A DNA stretch of 23,127 nucleotides from Candidatus Muiribacterium halophilum (GCA_023228995.1 JALOAD010000052.1:1-23127), one strand, 5' to 3'. Counted from the first letter of the stretch, positions 8,551 through 17,475 are shown. Made by a program: numbers and translations. Notes: generated from the sequence alone by a model not told the origin.

Positions 8551-8582
8551 AGGGTGCCGTTTTTAAGCGACACCCTTTTTTT
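8551..8582 (+). terminator. Rho-independent terminator
   Basis: AGGGTGCCG and CGACACCCT form a stem with one C/A mismatch around a short TTTTTAAG loop, followed by an eight-base T run. It begins 15 bp after the stop at 8535. Its T run ends at the stop codon of the convergent protease gene. On the minus strand the hairpin is followed by only a weak, interrupted T stretch, so it acts mainly for the plus-strand gene. Confidence 0.9.
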
Positions 8583-9660
8583 ATCCTAGTATATCAATAT
8601 TATCTTCAGGCGAACCTAAAACAACTTTTATTATTTTTTTTTCATTATCACGCATTATAGTAAAAAAAACTTTATCACCAATTTTTTTACTTCTAATAAA
8701 ATTGATCAGTTCTGAAGTTCTGTTAATTTTCTGCTTATCAGCCATAATTATAATATCACCCTCCAATAAACCATGTTTTTTTGCAGCCCCGTCTTTAACT
8801 ATTTTAGTAATAACTGAACCACCTGAAATATTGTAATATTGTAGTATTTTATAATTTAAGTCTGATAAATAAACCCCAAGAGTTGGATAAATATGTTTTC
8901 CATATTTTATTATTTCATCAACTATAGGCATAGCTTTATTTGAAGATATTGCAAATCCCAAACCCTGACCCATTGGAATTATAGCAGTATTAATACCAAC
9001 AACCTCACCTTTCATATTAAGTAAAGGTCCACCACTATTTCCTGGATTAATAGAAGCGTCAGTTTGAATAAGTCCTTCCATTACAGTTTGATTATCAATA
9101 GGAAGATTCCTATCTTTTGCCGAAACAATACCAAGAGTAACGGTTTTTTGAAGACCAAAAGGACTACCAATTGCCATTACCCAATTCCCAATACGCATTG
9201 AATCAGAATTGCCAGTTTTAAGTACTTTAAAGTTTTTAACTTTTTCTGGGTCAAATTTCACAACAGCAATGTCATTGGTATTATCAAGACCAACAACTTT
9301 TCCATCAATAACACTATCATCTGAAAAAGTAATTTTAACCTGAGCATCTTTGCTTTGTATAACATGAGCATTTGTAATAATATATCCTTTATCTGAAATA
9401 ACAAACCCCGTCCCTGAACCTTCTCTTGGAATTACATTATTTCTATAAGGATTAAATTCACCACCAAAAAATCTTTCAAGAATTGGATCATTGAACATTC
9501 TTGCAGAAGTTCTAGTCTTAACATAGACAACAGTATCGATATTTACCACACCTGGTGTGACATTATCCACAATATCTGCAATAGTATTGTCTGTTATATT
9601 TAAAGCCTTAACATTAAAAAACAATGAAGCAATCACCAATAATAATAAAATTTTTTTCAT
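8581..9660 (-). CDS. degP: HtrA/DegP-family periplasmic serine protease with one PDZ domain
   Basis: This ATP-independent quality-control protease of the trypsin fold degrades or refolds damaged envelope proteins. A signal peptide (MKKILLLLVIASLFFNVKA) directs it to the periplasm. The catalytic triad is complete: H99 in ITNAHV, D130 in NTNDIAVV and S209 in NPGNSGGPLL. A linker rich in glycine (EGSGTGFVIS) and the AIGSPFGL segment are typical. A single PDZ domain spans about residues 260-350 (LGVYLSD... GGSVITKIVKDGAAKKHGLLEGDII). Length and the single PDZ resemble DegS or HtrA rather than two-PDZ DegP, so the exact subtype is open. The ATG follows a strong CTGGAGGA ribosome site. It converges on the 776-aa exported protein gene and appears to be its own transcription unit. 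Confidence 0.93.
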   Translation of the reverse strand: MKKILLLLVIASLFFNVKALNITDNTIADIVDNVTPGVVNIDTVVYVKTRTSARMFNDPILERFFGGEFNPYRNNVIPREGSGTGFVISDKGYIITNAHVIQSKDAQVKITFSDDSVIDGKVVGLDNTNDIAVVKFDPEKVKNFKVLKTGNSDSMRIGNWVMAIGSPFGLQKTVTLGIVSAKDRNLPIDNQTVMEGLIQTDASINPGNSGGPLLNMKGEVVGINTAIIPMGQGLGFAISSNKAMPIVDEIIKYGKHIYPTLGVYLSDLNYKILQYYNISGGSVITKIVKDGAAKKHGLLEGDIIIMADKQKINRTSELINFIRSKKIGDKVFFTIMRDNEKKIIKVVLGSPEDNIDILG

Positions 9661-9763
9661 AAAATCCTCCAGAATTAAAATTTAATTATGTAAATATATT
9701 ACAAAAACTGTACCAAAAGAAATTGAAAAACAATTTTGAATTTGGAATATTGAATGTTAAATT

Positions 9764-9828
9764 TTTTATACGCTCTCATACCGTTCTTATACGCTACATA
9801 TACTGTTTTATACGCTCTCATACCTTTT
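9764..9828. repeat. Intergenic ATACGC/CATACC repeat cluster, copy 1
   Basis: TTTTATACGCTCTCATACC occurs at 9764-9782 and again at 9805-9823, with a related CTTATACGCTACATATAC between them. The stretch is clearly richer in G and C than its surroundings. A related, inverted cluster lies at 17555-17600: CATACCGTTCTTATAC here (9777-9792) matches CATACCGCTCTTATAC there at 15 of 16 bases. Both clusters are intergenic, next to the start of a gene. Confidence 0.7.
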
Positions 9829-9862
9829 TCATATAAATTTTCCTTTGTTTAATATATTATGT

Positions 9863-9882
9863 TATAATAATAATATTGGAGA
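9863..9882 (+). promoter_or_regulatory. -10 element and ribosome site of the permease gene
   Basis: TATAAT lies at 9863-9868 and TTGGAGA (9876-9882) lies 6 bp before the ATG at 9889. No good -35 is visible. The short distance between the -10 and the start would give a leader of only about 15 nt, so the assignment of the -10 is tentative, while the ribosome site is sound. Confidence 0.35.
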
Positions 9883-9888
9883 AATTTT

Positions 9889-11742
9889 ATGCAAAATAAT
9901 AATAATAAAACAGCAAATCTTAAAAAAAATCTCTCACTTTTAGATATATTTTCAATATCAACAGGAGCAATGATATCTTCTGGAATATTTATACTTCCAG
10001 CACTTCTTGTAGCAAAAAACGGAAGTTTTGTCTTTTTAACATATTTAATTGCAGGAATTGCAATTCTACCAGTTTTACTTGCAAAATCTGAACTTATAAC
10101 TGCAATGCCAGAATCTGGTGGTTCTTATTTTTTTATAGAAAGAAGTATGGGAGCTTATATTGGAAGTATTGGCGGTTTTTCAGCCTGGCTTTCATTATCA
10201 TTAAAAACATCTTTTGCAATATTAGGAATAGGATATTTTACTAATCTTATTTATCCTGATATAAGCATGAATTCAATAAAGTCAATTGCAATATTGTTAA
10301 TACTATTCTTTGGTTCTCTCAATATAACTGGTGTTAAAAACACAGTAAAATTTCAAAATATTATAGTTGCAATATTACTCCTAATAATGGTGTCTTTTAT
10401 AATATATTCAAGTTTTTTCTTTGAAAACACATTATTTAAGGCAAATCATCATTTTGACCTAAACAATATTTTATCATCTGTTGGACTTGTATTTATAAGT
10501 TTTGCTGGATTAACAAAAATTGGAAGTATTGCTGGTGAAATAAAAAAAAACAAAGATGGTGTATTTGGAATGTTTTTATCCTATTCTGCAGTATTAATAA
10601 TATATGTATTAACTACATTTTTACTTTCAGGAATTTTAACTTATGCTGAATATACAAACACTTTCACACCATTATCTCTTGCAGGCAAAAAAACATTAGG
10701 ATTTGCCGGATTATTAATAATGTCAACAGCTGGGATACTTGCTTTTGTATCAACTGCAAATGCTGGTATATTAGCTTCTTCAAGATATCTTCTTTCAATG
10801 AGTAGAGATAGAATAATTCCACATTTTATTTCTAAAGTTAATAAAAAAACAAAAACTCCACATATTGCAATAATAATAACAATGACATTTATGATTTTAA
10901 GTATTTTATTTCTTAATCTTGAATCATTAGTAAAAATAGCTTCTTCAATGCAAATAATAATATATATTTTAGAAATATTCGCAGCACTCATATTCAAATT
11001 TTCAAAACTCGATTATTATAGACCAAATTTCATAGTACCATTTAGAACATTTTTTTATATATCAGGAATAATATTATATTTAATTTTTTTACATCAAATG
11101 GGCAATATTGCTGATTTATCTTTTATATTATTTTTTGTTTTTACTTCAATTTGGTATTTTGTATATGTAAAAAAATTTTCAAATAGAAAATCCGCTATAA
11201 TTCATGTTGTTGAAAATATTATCCACAAAAAGCTATATACTGATTCATTAGAAAACGAATTAAGAGAACTTTTATTTAAAAGAGATAATATTGTAATAGA
11301 TGAATATTATAATATTATGAACAATTCAAAAGTCCTCTATATTGAAGAAGAAATCAATAAAGAAAATGCATTAAATTTAATATGCAAAAACTTTGCAGAA
11401 ACTTTTAATAAACCACAAAATGAACTCTACGAACATTTTATAGAATCAGTAAAAAATCCTTATATAATAGTAAAAAATGGAATTGCAATACCTCATATAA
11501 TTGTTGAAGGTGAAAATCTTTTAAATGTAACAATAATGAAATCACAAAAAGGAATATATATAAGTAAAAACACAGATCCTATTTTTTTAATAATTGCAAT
11601 TGCAGGAACAATGGATAAACGAAATCTTCATTTAAAAATATTGTCCAAAATTGCTACAGTTATATACAATACAGATTTTTTTAGCAATTTATTAAATGCA
11701 AATACTGAAAAACACATAAAAGATTTATTTTTAATGAAATAG
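9889..11742 (+). CDS. APC-family amino-acid permease fused to a PTS EIIA type-2 (PtsN-like) domain
   Basis: Residues about 15-430 form a twelve-helix transporter of the amino acid-polyamine-organocation superfamily. The first helix carries the substrate-binding signature TGAMISSGIFILPA, and MPESGGSYFFIERSMG and FVSTANAGILASSRYLLSMSRDRIIP are also typical. It should import or exchange amino acids at the inner membrane; the substrate cannot be read. After a linker (about 430-490), residues about 490-617 match the EIIA fructose/mannitol/nitrogen-regulatory fold. GIAIPH contains H536, the phosphorylatable histidine, and the domain continues with a DPIFLIIAIAG strand and HLKILSKIATVI. Such a domain could couple transport to PTS phosphorylation or another signal; that coupling is inferred. 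No PTS genes lie nearby. Length (617 aa) is well above the usual 450-500 for the permease alone. Confidence 0.88.
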   Translation: MQNNNNKTANLKKNLSLLDIFSISTGAMISSGIFILPALLVAKNGSFVFLTYLIAGIAILPVLLAKSELITAMPESGGSYFFIERSMGAYIGSIGGFSAWLSLSLKTSFAILGIGYFTNLIYPDISMNSIKSIAILLILFFGSLNITGVKNTVKFQNIIVAILLLIMVSFIIYSSFFFENTLFKANHHFDLNNILSSVGLVFISFAGLTKIGSIAGEIKKNKDGVFGMFLSYSAVLIIYVLTTFLLSGILTYAEYTNTFTPLSLAGKKTLGFAGLLIMSTAGILAFVSTANAGILASSRYLLSMSRDRIIPHFISKVNKKTKTPHIAIIITMTFMILSILFLNLESLVKIASSMQIIIYILEIFAALIFKFSKLDYYRPNFIVPFRTFFYISGIILYLIFLHQMGNIADLSFILFFVFTSIWYFVYVKKFSNRKSAIIHVVENIIHKKLYTDSLENELRELLFKRDNIVIDEYYNIMNNSKVLYIEEEINKENALNLICKNFAETFNKPQNELYEHFIESVKNPYIIVKNGIAIPHIIVEGENLLNVTIMKSQKGIYISKNTDPIFLIIAIAGTMDKRNLHLKILSKIATVIYNTDFFSNLLNANTEKHIKDLFLMK

Positions 11743-11850
11743 AGTTTTAAAATCCGTATATTAAATGCTTCTCACATTCACTCAAGTTACCTAGTAGAAT
11801 TTATTTTGCTTTTATTTTAAAAAAAATCTTTTATTTAATAAAATCATAAC

Positions 11851-11876
11851 TTTATTATTTGTCTATTTTGCCAAAT
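11851..11876. repeat. Intergenic TATTTTGCCAAAT repeat, copy 1
   Basis: This 26-bp stretch matches 17764-17789 at 23 of 26 positions, including an exact 13-mer TATTTTGCCAAAT (11864-11876 and 17777-17789). Both copies lie in intergenic DNA with the same orientation. TTGCCAA here (11868-11874) also pairs with TTGGCAA at 11908-11914. The convergent 202-bp gap holding it contains no gene and no convincing terminator. Confidence 0.55.
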
Positions 11877-11944
11877 AGCATATTGACATTAACAATTGAG
11901 TCATTTATTGGCAATAATATTAAATAGTATATGAAAGTTAAGTT

Positions 11945-12694
11945 TTATTTTTTTTCAAGATTTCTTAGTGAAAATACATTATCCGATATATCAATATCAA
12001 GCTTTATATTCTCAACAATAACCTCAGTATAAGAACCGATTTTTATTTTATCTTCCATTTTTGTATAAAGAGGATAAAGTCTGTTATTAATTTTTTTGAA
12101 ATTATCAGCATTCATAAGTTTTAAAAGTCTACCTGATCTACCAAATAATTCTGCTTTATGAATTACAAAATTATTTTTATCAACCCAGATTTTTTGACTA
12201 TAATAATTAGGATTGGCATTTTCCTTAGCTGTTATTTCAAGTATAATACATTGATAATCACTTAGCTTTTCTTCACCTATAATTTCCCCATTATAACTTT
12301 CAGATAGTTTTGAATTATCAGTTTCATCATCATAAGAAAAATCACTTCCCATTATTGATTGTTTTAACATATGTCCAGATATTTTTACAGTTTTTTCAGC
12401 CATTGGAAGATACATCCAGAGATTATCTTCAATTCTTAAATATTTAGTACCACGATCTCTTGGCGGATAAGTAAATTCAATAAAAGATTTATATTTACCT
12501 GATGATTTACTTTCAAAACGCTTTTCAATTACCTTGTCATTTCTATAAATTAGCATTTTACCAGTATAACTTGAACTCTCTGGAATTTGATTTTCATCAA
12601 CTTTTTTTAATATATCAAAAACCTCTTGATTATCACAAAAAACTGAATTTGTTATAAAAACTATAAACAAACTTAATAATAATAACTTTTTCAT
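11945..12694 (-). CDS. LolA-like outer-membrane lipoprotein-sorting protein
   Basis: The 249-aa exported protein belongs to the LolA-like group annotated 'outer membrane lipoprotein-sorting protein'. These form an open beta-barrel holding a lipid or acyl chain in the periplasm. A signal peptide (MKKLLLLSLFIVFITNSVFC) is followed by family landmarks: YPPRDRGTKYLRIEDNLWMYLP (76-97), the MGSDFSYDD segment (115-123) and KIWVDKNNFVIHKAELF. Cysteine 20 could be a lipid attachment site, but the preceding SVF is a poor lipobox. It is the last gene of the tetR-barrel-ABC operon, 43 bp after the permease. It probably carries or receives the substrate of that transporter across the periplasm. Confidence 0.85.
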   Translation of the reverse strand: MKKLLLLSLFIVFITNSVFCDNQEVFDILKKVDENQIPESSSYTGKMLIYRNDKVIEKRFESKSSGKYKSFIEFTYPPRDRGTKYLRIEDNLWMYLPMAEKTVKISGHMLKQSIMGSDFSYDDETDNSKLSESYNGEIIGEEKLSDYQCIILEITAKENANPNYYSQKIWVDKNNFVIHKAELFGRSGRLLKLMNADNFKKINNRLYPLYTKMEDKIKIGSYTEVIVENIKLDIDISDNVFSLRNLEKK

Positions 12695-12737
12695 AATTTT
12701 CTCCTTTTTATAAAAAAATATGTTTATTTAAAATATT

Positions 12738-13934
12738 TTATTCTTTTATAAGTTCAGCTGGTTTTTTATTAATATAAGGCAGTATTGGAATAATCGTACC
12801 TAAAAAACTAAATGAAAATCCAAATAAAGTTGCAACAACTATATTATAAAGTTTAACCTGTGGATAAATAATATAACTCATATTATATGAAGTCATGATT
12901 TCCTCCATAGATTGACCAAAATTCATACCATAAATTGAAAACACATAAGTAATTAAAGTACCAATAAAAATTCCTATAAAAATACCAATTGCACCCATGC
13001 CAAGACCTTCATAAAGACACATTCTTATAATTTCAAATTTACTCAAACCATTAGCTTCAAGAATTCCAATTTCTCTTTTTCTCTCAAGAATTATCATCAT
13101 CATAGTATTAAGAATTCCTAATGCTGAAAGTGTACCAAATATCAATCCAAAAATAGTTCTTGGAAGTTCCATATAACTTATCATTGCAGCATTTACCCCA
13201 ATTTCATACCATTTTTCAACCTTTTTTTGAGTTATTTTTTTAATCTCAGGAGCTATTTCTTCAATAAAATCTTCTGAATAGGCATAAACAAGGATTTCTG
13301 TAACACTACCATCCATATCAAGTAAATATTGTCCTGTATCAAGCTGCATTAAAATAGAATTATGGTAAACACTTTCGGGATTATTAAAAATACCAGAAAC
13401 TTTAAAATTCAATGCTGATATTGATTTATATTGAGTATCAACCATTATAGTAATTTCATCACCAATTTTTATATTGTTTTCGGTTGAGAATTTATTGCCT
13501 ACAACAACTGTATTTTTGGAAAACACTTCACCTGACAAAATATATTTATCAATATCAAGAAAACCTACATATTCAGAATCTATACAATTTATTGCTACAG
13601 ATTTTTCAAATTTATCCAAAAACACAATTCCACCAGTACTTAATTTTGGAACAGCTTTTTTTACATTTTTTATATTTTCAATTTTTTTAGCAAGACTAAA
13701 ATCAACATTAGCAGTAAGGTCATTTGTTCTATGTTTTAATTCAAATTCATTATCAACAACTCTTATATGACCATAATTTTTAACGCTAGTTTCAAATGAT
13801 GAATTAATCATTCCTTCAACATAGCCCAAAGAAAAGATATAAACCATTATCCCAACTAATATTATAGATACAGTAAGATATGTTCTTCTTTTATTTCTAA
13901 AAATATTTCTCCATGCAATATTTAATAAATTCAA
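12738..13934 (-). CDS. ABC transporter permease, FtsX/MacB (LolCE-like) family
   Basis: This 398-aa inner-membrane subunit is of the MacB/LolC type. There is one N-terminal membrane helix (about residues 18-38, after WRNIFRNKRRTYLTVS), a large periplasmic MacB-PCD domain (about 40-245), and three C-terminal helices of the FtsX domain. The latter carry the conserved MMMIILERKREIGILEANGL coupling region. Translation starts at a TTG (13932-13934). No in-frame ATG is near, the N-terminal sequence aligns with the family, and GGGGAGG lies just upstream. It forms a heterodimer with the neighbouring permease (12-bp gap) and is powered by the ATPase further upstream. This class acts by mechanotransmission to move lipoproteins or other substrates from the inner membrane outward. 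Confidence 0.88.
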   Translation of the reverse strand: MNLLNIAWRNIFRNKRRTYLTVSIILVGIMVYIFSLGYVEGMINSSFETSVKNYGHIRVVDNEFELKHRTNDLTANVDFSLAKKIENIKNVKKAVPKLSTGGIVFLDKFEKSVAINCIDSEYVGFLDIDKYILSGEVFSKNTVVVGNKFSTENNIKIGDEITIMVDTQYKSISALNFKVSGIFNNPESVYHNSILMQLDTGQYLLDMDGSVTEILVYAYSEDFIEEIAPEIKKITQKKVEKWYEIGVNAAMISYMELPRTIFGLIFGTLSALGILNTMMMIILERKREIGILEANGLSKFEIIRMCLYEGLGMGAIGIFIGIFIGTLITYVFSIYGMNFGQSMEEIMTSYNMSYIIYPQVKLYNIVVATLFGFSFSFLGTIIPILPYINKKPAELIKE

Positions 13935-13946
13935 ATATCCTCCCCT

Positions 13947-15188
13947 TTACTGTCTAATTATCTCAGCTGGTTTTAATCTAGTAGCAAACCAAGCTGGATA
14001 TAATGATGCAATAACTGCTGTAAGAATCGCTACAAATGATACAATAATAATCATATTTAAAGGTAAATATGTATATATAAGTCCTCCACTAAAATTTAGA
14101 GATTCTGTCATTTCTTCAGGAATATTAAAATTAAATCCTTTAACAGAGAAATATAATGAAGTAAAATAAGCTAAAACTCCGCCTAAACCACCACCAAGAA
14201 CACCTATAAAAGTTCCTTCAAACATAAAAAGTGAAACAATATTTTTTCTATTAAGACCCATTGCATATAAAATTCCAATCTCTTTTTTTCTCTCATAAAC
14301 TGCCATAATAAGTGTATTAGCAATACCAAAGCCAGCCATAAGTAAAATTATAATCATAATCACAAAATAACTTGTACCTTCTTTCATAATCATAACATCA
14401 ATAAAATCGTGAAGCTCTTCATACCATGTGATTATATCTGCTTCTTTACCAAATTTATTTTCTAATACATTAAAAACAGAAACTGTATATTCTTTTTGAA
14501 TATTATTTGAATAAATTATAATCTCATTTATTGATTCTCTGCCAATAAAATCCCAAGCAAGAGATTTTGTCATATAAATATAATTATTATCAATTTTAAC
14601 ATTATCAGTATTAAAAAGACCTGCAATTTCAACTTCAATAGCATTCATAGATTTATCACTATCTCTACCCATAATTGTAATAAAATCACCTGCTTTTAAA
14701 TCAAGAAGTTTTGCAGTTTTTATACTCATTATTACTTTATTTTTTGAAGAATCACCTAAATAATTACCTTTCACCATAAATTCTTTTCTTTTAAAAAGTC
14801 TTTCTTCCAAATCTTTATCAATTCCATAAAACATAATTGGAATTTCTGATATACCATTTGTTATCTGTCCAGGGAAAAAAATCCTTTCAGCTATTTCAAT
14901 ATCTGTAAATTCTTCATTTACAGTTTTCTTTATATTATTTTTTAAATTATCTGTAAAACTAAAAGATGCAATATATTTTTCTTCCATATCCTCGTAAAGA
15001 TCGTGAGGAAGAATTCTAATTATACCAATATCTGTATGTATAAATTTATTAATAACATTTCTTGTAATACCTGAAGTTAATGAATTAGCAAAAAGCGTTA
15101 TAAAAACTCCGGCAAAAATAGTCGAAGCTGTTAAAATTGTCCTAATTTTATGTCTAAACATATTTTTCCAAGCAAGATTCAAGAGCAT
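13947..15188 (-). CDS. ABC transporter permease, FtsX/MacB (LolCE-like) family
   Basis: This 413-aa partner permease has the same architecture: WKNMFRHKIRTILTASTIFAGVFI at the N-terminal helix, a periplasmic domain to about residue 265, and three C-terminal helices. The FtsX coupling signature NTLIMAVYERKKEIGILYAMG follows the second helix, and a final LYPAWFATRLKPAEIIRQ matches the usual MacB/LolE end. An ATG with AAAGGAGAG upstream sets the start. It lies 15 bp downstream of the ATPase gene and 12 bp upstream of the other permease. Sequence divergence between the two permeases points to a heterodimer rather than a recent duplication. Confidence 0.9.
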   Translation of the reverse strand: MLLNLAWKNMFRHKIRTILTASTIFAGVFITLFANSLTSGITRNVINKFIHTDIGIIRILPHDLYEDMEEKYIASFSFTDNLKNNIKKTVNEEFTDIEIAERIFFPGQITNGISEIPIMFYGIDKDLEERLFKRKEFMVKGNYLGDSSKNKVIMSIKTAKLLDLKAGDFITIMGRDSDKSMNAIEVEIAGLFNTDNVKIDNNYIYMTKSLAWDFIGRESINEIIIYSNNIQKEYTVSVFNVLENKFGKEADIITWYEELHDFIDVMIMKEGTSYFVIMIIILLMAGFGIANTLIMAVYERKKEIGILYAMGLNRKNIVSLFMFEGTFIGVLGGGLGGVLAYFTSLYFSVKGFNFNIPEEMTESLNFSGGLIYTYLPLNMIIIVSFVAILTAVIASLYPAWFATRLKPAEIIRQ

Positions 15189-15203
15189 AATCTCTCCTTT
15201 AAA

Positions 15204-15893
15204 TTATCTATTTTCAATATTTTTAATCTTACCATCTTCAAGCCAAACCACTCTTTTTGCAAACTCAATTATCCTTTTATCATGAGATGAAAAAATAAAA
15301 GTAATATTTTTTTCAACATTCATTCTTTTCATAAGTTGCAGTATGGTTTCACCAGTTTTTGAATCAAGATTAGCAGTAGGTTCATCTGCAAGAATAATCT
15401 CAGGATCTTTTACAAGAGCTCTTGCAACAGCAACTCTTTGTTGCTGACCACCTGATAATTCATCAGGACGATGCTTTTTATATTCAAGAATATCCATTTC
15501 TTCCATTATTTGTTCAACTTTAATTGCTTTTTCTTTTTTAGAAAGCTTTTTCATAATGTCAAGTGAAAACCTAATATTTTCAAAAGCTGTAAGAACTGGA
15601 ATCAAATTATATTGCTGAAAAATAAAACCAAGTTTATCCTTTCTAAAATCAGATATTTCAGAATTAGACAATTCACATATATTTACATTATCCACAAGAA
15701 TCTTGCCATTAGTCGGATCATCCATACCACCAATAGCATTAAGAACAGTAGTTTTTCCCGACCCTGAAGGACCAGCCAAAACAGTAAACTCACCTTTTTC
15801 AAAATCAAGATCAATATTATTAACAGCTTTTACAATAACTTTACCCATAACATACTCTTTAGATAAATTCTTAATTATAATGTTTTTATCCAT
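15204..15893 (-). CDS. ABC transporter ATP-binding protein, LolD/MacB type
   Basis: This 229-aa ATPase has all motifs of the LolD/MacB/FtsE branch: Walker A GPSGSGKT (41-48), Q-loop FQQYNLIP (92-99), signature LSGGQQQR (146-153), Walker B ILADEPTANLDS with D170 and E171, and switch histidine H204. It energises the two downstream permeases. No membrane segment is present, so it docks on the cytoplasmic face. AGGAGG lies just upstream of the ATG, and the gene starts 8 bp after the beta-barrel gene. Whether the complex works in lipoprotein release, lipid transport or drug/peptide export cannot be decided from the ATPase alone. Confidence 0.93.
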   Translation of the reverse strand: MDKNIIIKNLSKEYVMGKVIVKAVNNIDLDFEKGEFTVLAGPSGSGKTTVLNAIGGMDDPTNGKILVDNVNICELSNSEISDFRKDKLGFIFQQYNLIPVLTAFENIRFSLDIMKKLSKKEKAIKVEQIMEEMDILEYKKHRPDELSGGQQQRVAVARALVKDPEIILADEPTANLDSKTGETILQLMKRMNVEKNITFIFSSHDKRIIEFAKRVVWLEDGKIKNIENR

Positions 15894-15901
15894 AAAACCT
15901 C

Positions 15902-16849
15902 CTAAACGCTTTTTTTAAACACAATTTTAAAATCCCAACTATTATTTGAAAGAAACATAGTTTTATCAAAATATTTGTTATAACTTACATCCATACTCTT
16001 AAAATCATCAATTATAAAGTTATAGACCAAACCATTAAAAACTTTACCTAAATTTGAATTTGTAAGAATGTTAAAATTTACAGCAGTGAACTCATTAATT
16101 GTATAAGATAATCCATAAAAATCTGAATGATTGTTTTTTTCAACATTGCATTCATAAGAAAAAACTAGATTATTCTGATTAATTTCCCACGAATAATCCG
16201 TCCCAATAACCAGATTATTATCTATTTTTGAATCTAATTGAAATCCAATTTGACCCCAAATACCAATACCTTTATCACCTTTAAATTCAAGAACAAATTC
16301 CTTTTTATTTTCATTTAAATTAACATTATAATACTCAAGAAAATTTATCATATATTCAAAAGATTGATTAATCCATGTATATCTAAATGCATATATATCA
16401 TCATTATTAGAATCAAATTTATAAGCAAATTCTGTTCGTGAGTAAAAAGAATTACTATAAGAAACAAAAACACTATCAACACCATTTTTATCTTTTTTGA
16501 GATCAGTAATGTCATTACTATTGAAAATATCTGTTTTATTAAAATATAAACTATTTCCCCATATTATTCTCTGACGACCAAAACCTAATTTATAATTTTG
16601 TTTATACTGCTCAACAAAAAATCTCTTAACAAAAACTTCCGAATCGCCTTTTTTAATATCAATACCCAATTCAAAGTTAAAATAATCAGAATTTTTTAAA
16701 TAATCTTCATAAGAAATATAATGTTTTAACAAAACTTCTTCATTGTTATGGGAAAAATCCAGAATAAACTCAGATTCATTAAGAATATTATAAGAAAAAA
16801 CATTAAAACAATTAAACAGAATATAAAACAAAACAATTAATTTAGTCAT
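15902..16849 (-). CDS. Probable outer-membrane beta-barrel protein (porin/DUF1302-like)
   Basis: The 315-aa exported protein has a signal peptide (MTKLIVLFYILFNCFNVFS) and then alternating-pattern beta strands rich in tyrosine, phenylalanine and asparagine. The segment LGFGRQRIIWGNSLYFNKTD (88-107) matches the 'GRQ.i.WG...' hallmark of DUF1302/alginate-export-like barrels. The C-terminus (WDFKIVFKKSV) does not end in the classic terminal phenylalanine. It begins within the last codons of tetR (ATGA overlap), so the two are translationally coupled, and precedes the ABC genes by 8 bp. The context suggests it is the outer-membrane component or client of the ABC system. Confidence 0.7.
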   Translation of the reverse strand: MTKLIVLFYILFNCFNVFSYNILNESEFILDFSHNNEEVLLKHYISYEDYLKNSDYFNFELGIDIKKGDSEVFVKRFFVEQYKQNYKLGFGRQRIIWGNSLYFNKTDIFNSNDITDLKKDKNGVDSVFVSYSNSFYSRTEFAYKFDSNNDDIYAFRYTWINQSFEYMINFLEYYNVNLNENKKEFVLEFKGDKGIGIWGQIGFQLDSKIDNNLVIGTDYSWEINQNNLVFSYECNVEKNNHSDFYGLSYTINEFTAVNFNILTNSNLGKVFNGLVYNFIIDDFKSMDVSYNKYFDKTMFLSNNSWDFKIVFKKSV

Positions 16850-17475
16850 AAATTTTTACTTGAAAGTCCATTAAAAATAACATCAAAAAAAGCATCAGCA
16901 TAATTAGCATATTCATCTTTTTTCATATGAGGATTTTTTAAAATTTCACCTTGAATATAATCAGCAAAAGAATGTTGAACATTTTCAAGATAAATAATAA
17001 TAAGATTTTTATCCAGTTTAGGATTAATCTCACCAGATTTAATACCATAATCGATAATTTTATAATAAAAATCTTTAGTTTCCTTAGCATATCTTGAAAA
17101 CATAACCAAATTAATATCTTTTACACCATAAATATTCTTAGCAAGATCAAAATATCTTGGATAATCATCAAGCATTTCAAGAACTTTTAAATTTAAAATT
17201 TTCAATGTATTAAAAAATCCATTCTTTTCAATATCTTTAGCAACATTATTAATAATATCCATTTTAACTTTAACAACATCATCAAGAACAGCAAGAAGAC
17301 AATCGATTTTTTCATCAAAATACTGATAAAAACTCCCTTTTGGAATTTTAGCTAATTTACAAATATTAGAAACAGTCGCTTCAGCATATTGCTTTTCAGT
17401 AAATTCAACTAAACTAGCATTGATTATTTGATTTTTTTTCTTTTCAGGTAAATTATAAAAAGTTTGTTTTATCAT
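16846..17475 (-). CDS. TetR-family transcriptional regulator
   Basis: This 209-aa regulator has an N-terminal TetR DNA-binding domain: KNQIINASLVEFTEKQY, then helix-turn-helix ATVSNICKLAKIPKGSFYQYFDEK (33-56). The variable C-terminal helical ligand domain follows. TetR proteins usually repress neighbouring transport genes until a ligand binds. AAGGAG (17483-17488, minus strand) precedes the ATG. Its stop overlaps the start of the barrel gene by four bases, so it is the first gene of the six-gene operon and probably autoregulates it. The ligand is unknown; the gene set suggests an envelope-active compound or a lipid-like signal. Confidence 0.92.
   Translation of the reverse strand: MIKQTFYNLPEKKKNQIINASLVEFTEKQYAEATVSNICKLAKIPKGSFYQYFDEKIDCLLAVLDDVVKVKMDIINNVAKDIEKNGFFNTLKILNLKVLEMLDDYPRYFDLAKNIYGVKDINLVMFSRYAKETKDFYYKIIDYGIKSGEINPKLDKNLIIIYLENVQHSFADYIQGEILKNPHMKKDEYANYADAFFDVIFNGLSSKNL

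Noticed and set aside
10641-10997. 118-codon minus frame inside the permease gene
   Set aside because: It is antisense to conserved APC membrane helices, with no start signal.
11945-12694. LolA-like protein as a lipoprotein with Cys20
   Set aside because: The residues before the cysteine (SVF) do not fit a good lipobox, so ordinary signal-peptide cleavage is equally likely and no lipoprotein call is made.
13474-13770. Two overlapping plus frames inside the ABC permease gene, and one at 15703-15918 inside the ATPase gene
   Set aside because: They are opposite conserved coding regions. The hydrophobic look comes from the complement of AT-rich codons.
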